From UBA5972 sp964466385 (lineage in GTDB: Bacteria; Pseudomonadota; Alphaproteobacteria; Rhodobacterales; Rhodobacteraceae), in NCBI GenBank assembly GCA_964466385.1, contig CAYXNM010000171.1, positions 1 through 5,346 of the forward strand: a stretch of 5,346 nucleotides of DNA. The letters run 5' to 3'. Below the pieces are notes generated by a model, which worked only from the letters and a program-made list of their open reading frames with translations, did not search any database and was not told the origin of the DNA. Below are positions 4,057-5,346 of the stretch, piece by piece. Position numbers and translations under genes: made by a program. Within the stretch, counting starts at the first letter, position 1, and the number at the start of each line of letters is the position of its first letter.

Positions 4057-5346
4057 TCAGTCACCGGTTTCGCCAAACCCGCCACCGCCCGGTGTTTCAA
4101 TGACGAACACGTCGCCGGGTTGCATCTCGGTGCTGTTGGTAGGACCGAGATCGTCACGGGTTCCATCCGCGCGTTCGACATAGGTGCGACCGCATTGACC
4201 ATCGCCGCCGCCCGCCATGCCGTAAGGCGGCACCATGCGATGCCCCGACAGGATCGAGGCGGTCATTGCCTTTTGGAACGCGACGCGCCGCACGACACCG
4301 TCGCCCCCCCGCCAGCTCCCGCGCCCGCCAGAGCCGTGGCGAATGCCAAAGGACCGCAGCAGCACCGGAAAGCGGAATTCCAGCACTTCGGGATCCGTCA
4401 GGCGCGAGTTGGTCATGTGGGTGTGAACCGCACTCGTGCCGTCAAACCCGTCGCCCGCCCCCGCGCCGCCGCAGATCGTCTCGTAATACTGATAGGTGTC
4501 GTTGCCGAAGGTAAAGTTGTTCATGGTGCCTTGCGACGCCCCCATGATCCCGAGCGCGCCGTAAAGAGTGTCGGTCACCGCCTGACTGACCTCGACATTC
4601 CCCGCGACCACGGCGGCGGGGTACCGGGGCGCCAGCATCGAACCTTTGGGGATCACGATCTCGATCGGTTTGAGGCATCCCTCGTTCATGGGAATGTCAT
4701 CGTCAACGAGCGTGCGGAAAACGTAAAGAACAGCGGCGCGCACGACGGCGGAGGGCGCGTTGAAGTTGCTCGGCTGCTGCGCTGACGTGCCGGTGAAATC
4801 GACCGTGGCCCGCCGCGCTGCCCTGTCGATGGAAATCGCCACGCGGATCACCCCGCCGCAATCCATCGGGTATTCGAATGTCCCCGGTGTAAGCGCGTCC
4901 AGAACCCGGCGCACGCTTTCCTCGGCATTGTCCTGAACGTGGCCCATATAGGCGTGCACGACATCGAGGCCGAAGTGATCGACCATCTTCCACAACTCCT
5001 GCGCGCCCTTGGAATTGGCGGCGATCTGCGCCTTGAGGTCGGCGATATTGTAGTCGGGATTGCGGGCAGGCATAGCGCTTGACGCCAGCAACGCGCGCAG
5101 GTCCGACTCCAGAAAGACACCGTCGCGCACGATCTGAAAGTCGGTGATCAGAACGCCTTCTTCATCCAAAATGGTTGAATCCGGCGGCATGGAACCGGGC
5201 GTGCGCCCACCAATGTCCGCCTGATGCCCGCGCGAGGCCGTGTAAAACAGAACCTCTGTGCCGCCCGCGTTGAAAACCGGCGTGACCACGGTCACATCGG
5301 GCAGGTGGGTGCCGCCGCGATAGGGATCGTTGAGTGCATAGACATC
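4057..5346 (-). CDS. Hydantoinase B/5-oxoprolinase-type protein, 5' end outside window
   Basis: This C-terminal fragment of 429 residues is open to the window edge. Members of the family hydrolyse cyclic amides such as hydantoins or 5-oxoproline with ATP, together with an HyuA-type subunit or domain; related proteins occur in acetone carboxylase. Visible landmarks are NDPYRGGTHLPD (visible residues 6-17), RGHQADIGG (39-47), FTGTSAQ (184-190), YYETICGGAGAG (287-298), HMTNSR (310-315) and the glycine-rich GSGGRGSWRGGDG (338-350). The C-terminus is ETPGGGGFGETGD, typical of the family. The first histidine-aspartate motif usually lies near residue 100, so roughly 90 residues are missing if this is a stand-alone HyuB. 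A longer fused oxoprolinase cannot be excluded. A GTG at 5295 is internal, since the family motif continues upstream of it. Substrate is unknown, and no link to the cytochrome operon is evident. Confidence 0.92.
   Translation of the reverse strand, partial: DVYALNDPYRGGTHLPDVTVVTPVFNAGGTEVLFYTASRGHQADIGGRTPGSMPPDSTILDEEGVLITDFQIVRDGVFLESDLRALLASSAMPARNPDYNIADLKAQIAANSKGAQELWKMVDHFGLDVVHAYMGHVQDNAEESVRRVLDALTPGTFEYPMDCGGVIRVAISIDRAARRATVDFTGTSAQQPSNFNAPSAVVRAAVLYVFRTLVDDDIPMNEGCLKPIEIVIPKGSMLAPRYPAAVVAGNVEVSQAVTDTLYGALGIMGASQGTMNNFTFGNDTYQYYETICGGAGAGDGFDGTSAVHTHMTNSRLTDPEVLEFRFPVLLRSFGIRHGSGGRGSWRGGDGVVRRVAFQKAMTASILSGHRMVPPYGMAGGGDGQCGRTYVERADGTRDDLGPTNSTEMQPGDVFVIETPGGGGFGETGD

Noticed and set aside
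3846..4202. A 118-codon minus-strand frame overlapping the end of the hydantoinase-type gene
   Set aside because: It overlaps the conserved hydantoinase C-terminus in a different frame, lacks a ribosome binding site I can see, and has no recognisable domain.

Overview
The window comes from a GC-rich alphaproteobacterium, most likely of the Rhodobacterales type. The evidence is codon usage, a well-formed FNR/FnrL-type box, dense palindromes between genes, and the gene families present. The placement is inference from style, not from a marker gene. All convincing genes are on the minus strand, so transcription runs from high to low coordinates.

Layout, in order of transcription. (1) 4057-5346: the C-terminal 429 residues of a hydantoinase B/5-oxoprolinase-type protein, cut by the window edge. 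(2) 3627-4056: about 430 bases without a gene. It holds a near-consensus FNR box at 3711-3724, a plausible -10 element, several short palindromes and a poor terminator candidate. (3) 2889-3626: an exported diheme cytochrome c. (4) 2844-2875: a strong GC-rich stem-loop followed by a short T run, lying between two genes of the apparent operon. (5) 2270-2797: a membrane-anchored tetraheme cytochrome c. (6) 1392-2186: a Tat-exported ferredoxin with four [4Fe-4S] clusters (NrfC/DsrO/TtrB type). (7) 214-1392: an NrfD/DsrP/HybB-type integral membrane quinone-interacting subunit, overlapping the ferredoxin stop by one base. (8) 1-213: a non-coding tail rich in stem-loops.

The four cytochrome, ferredoxin and membrane genes look like one electron-transfer module. 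The NrfD-like protein would exchange electrons with the quinone pool. The periplasmic 4x[4Fe-4S] protein would pass them to the tetraheme cytochrome, and the soluble diheme cytochrome would carry them to or from an unidentified periplasmic partner. No catalytic subunit (molybdopterin enzyme, NrfA, octaheme reductase or DsrAB/DsrK-like) is encoded in the window. The FNR box upstream of the first gene points to low-oxygen expression. The module is the most interesting item here: a quinone-to-cytochrome conduit whose physiological substrate cannot be read from the sequence.

The stem-loop after the diheme cytochrome gene suggests that gene is expressed more strongly than the three downstream genes, by partial termination or by 3'-end protection of its message. 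The hydantoinase-type gene upstream has no evident functional link and is probably a separate transcription unit.
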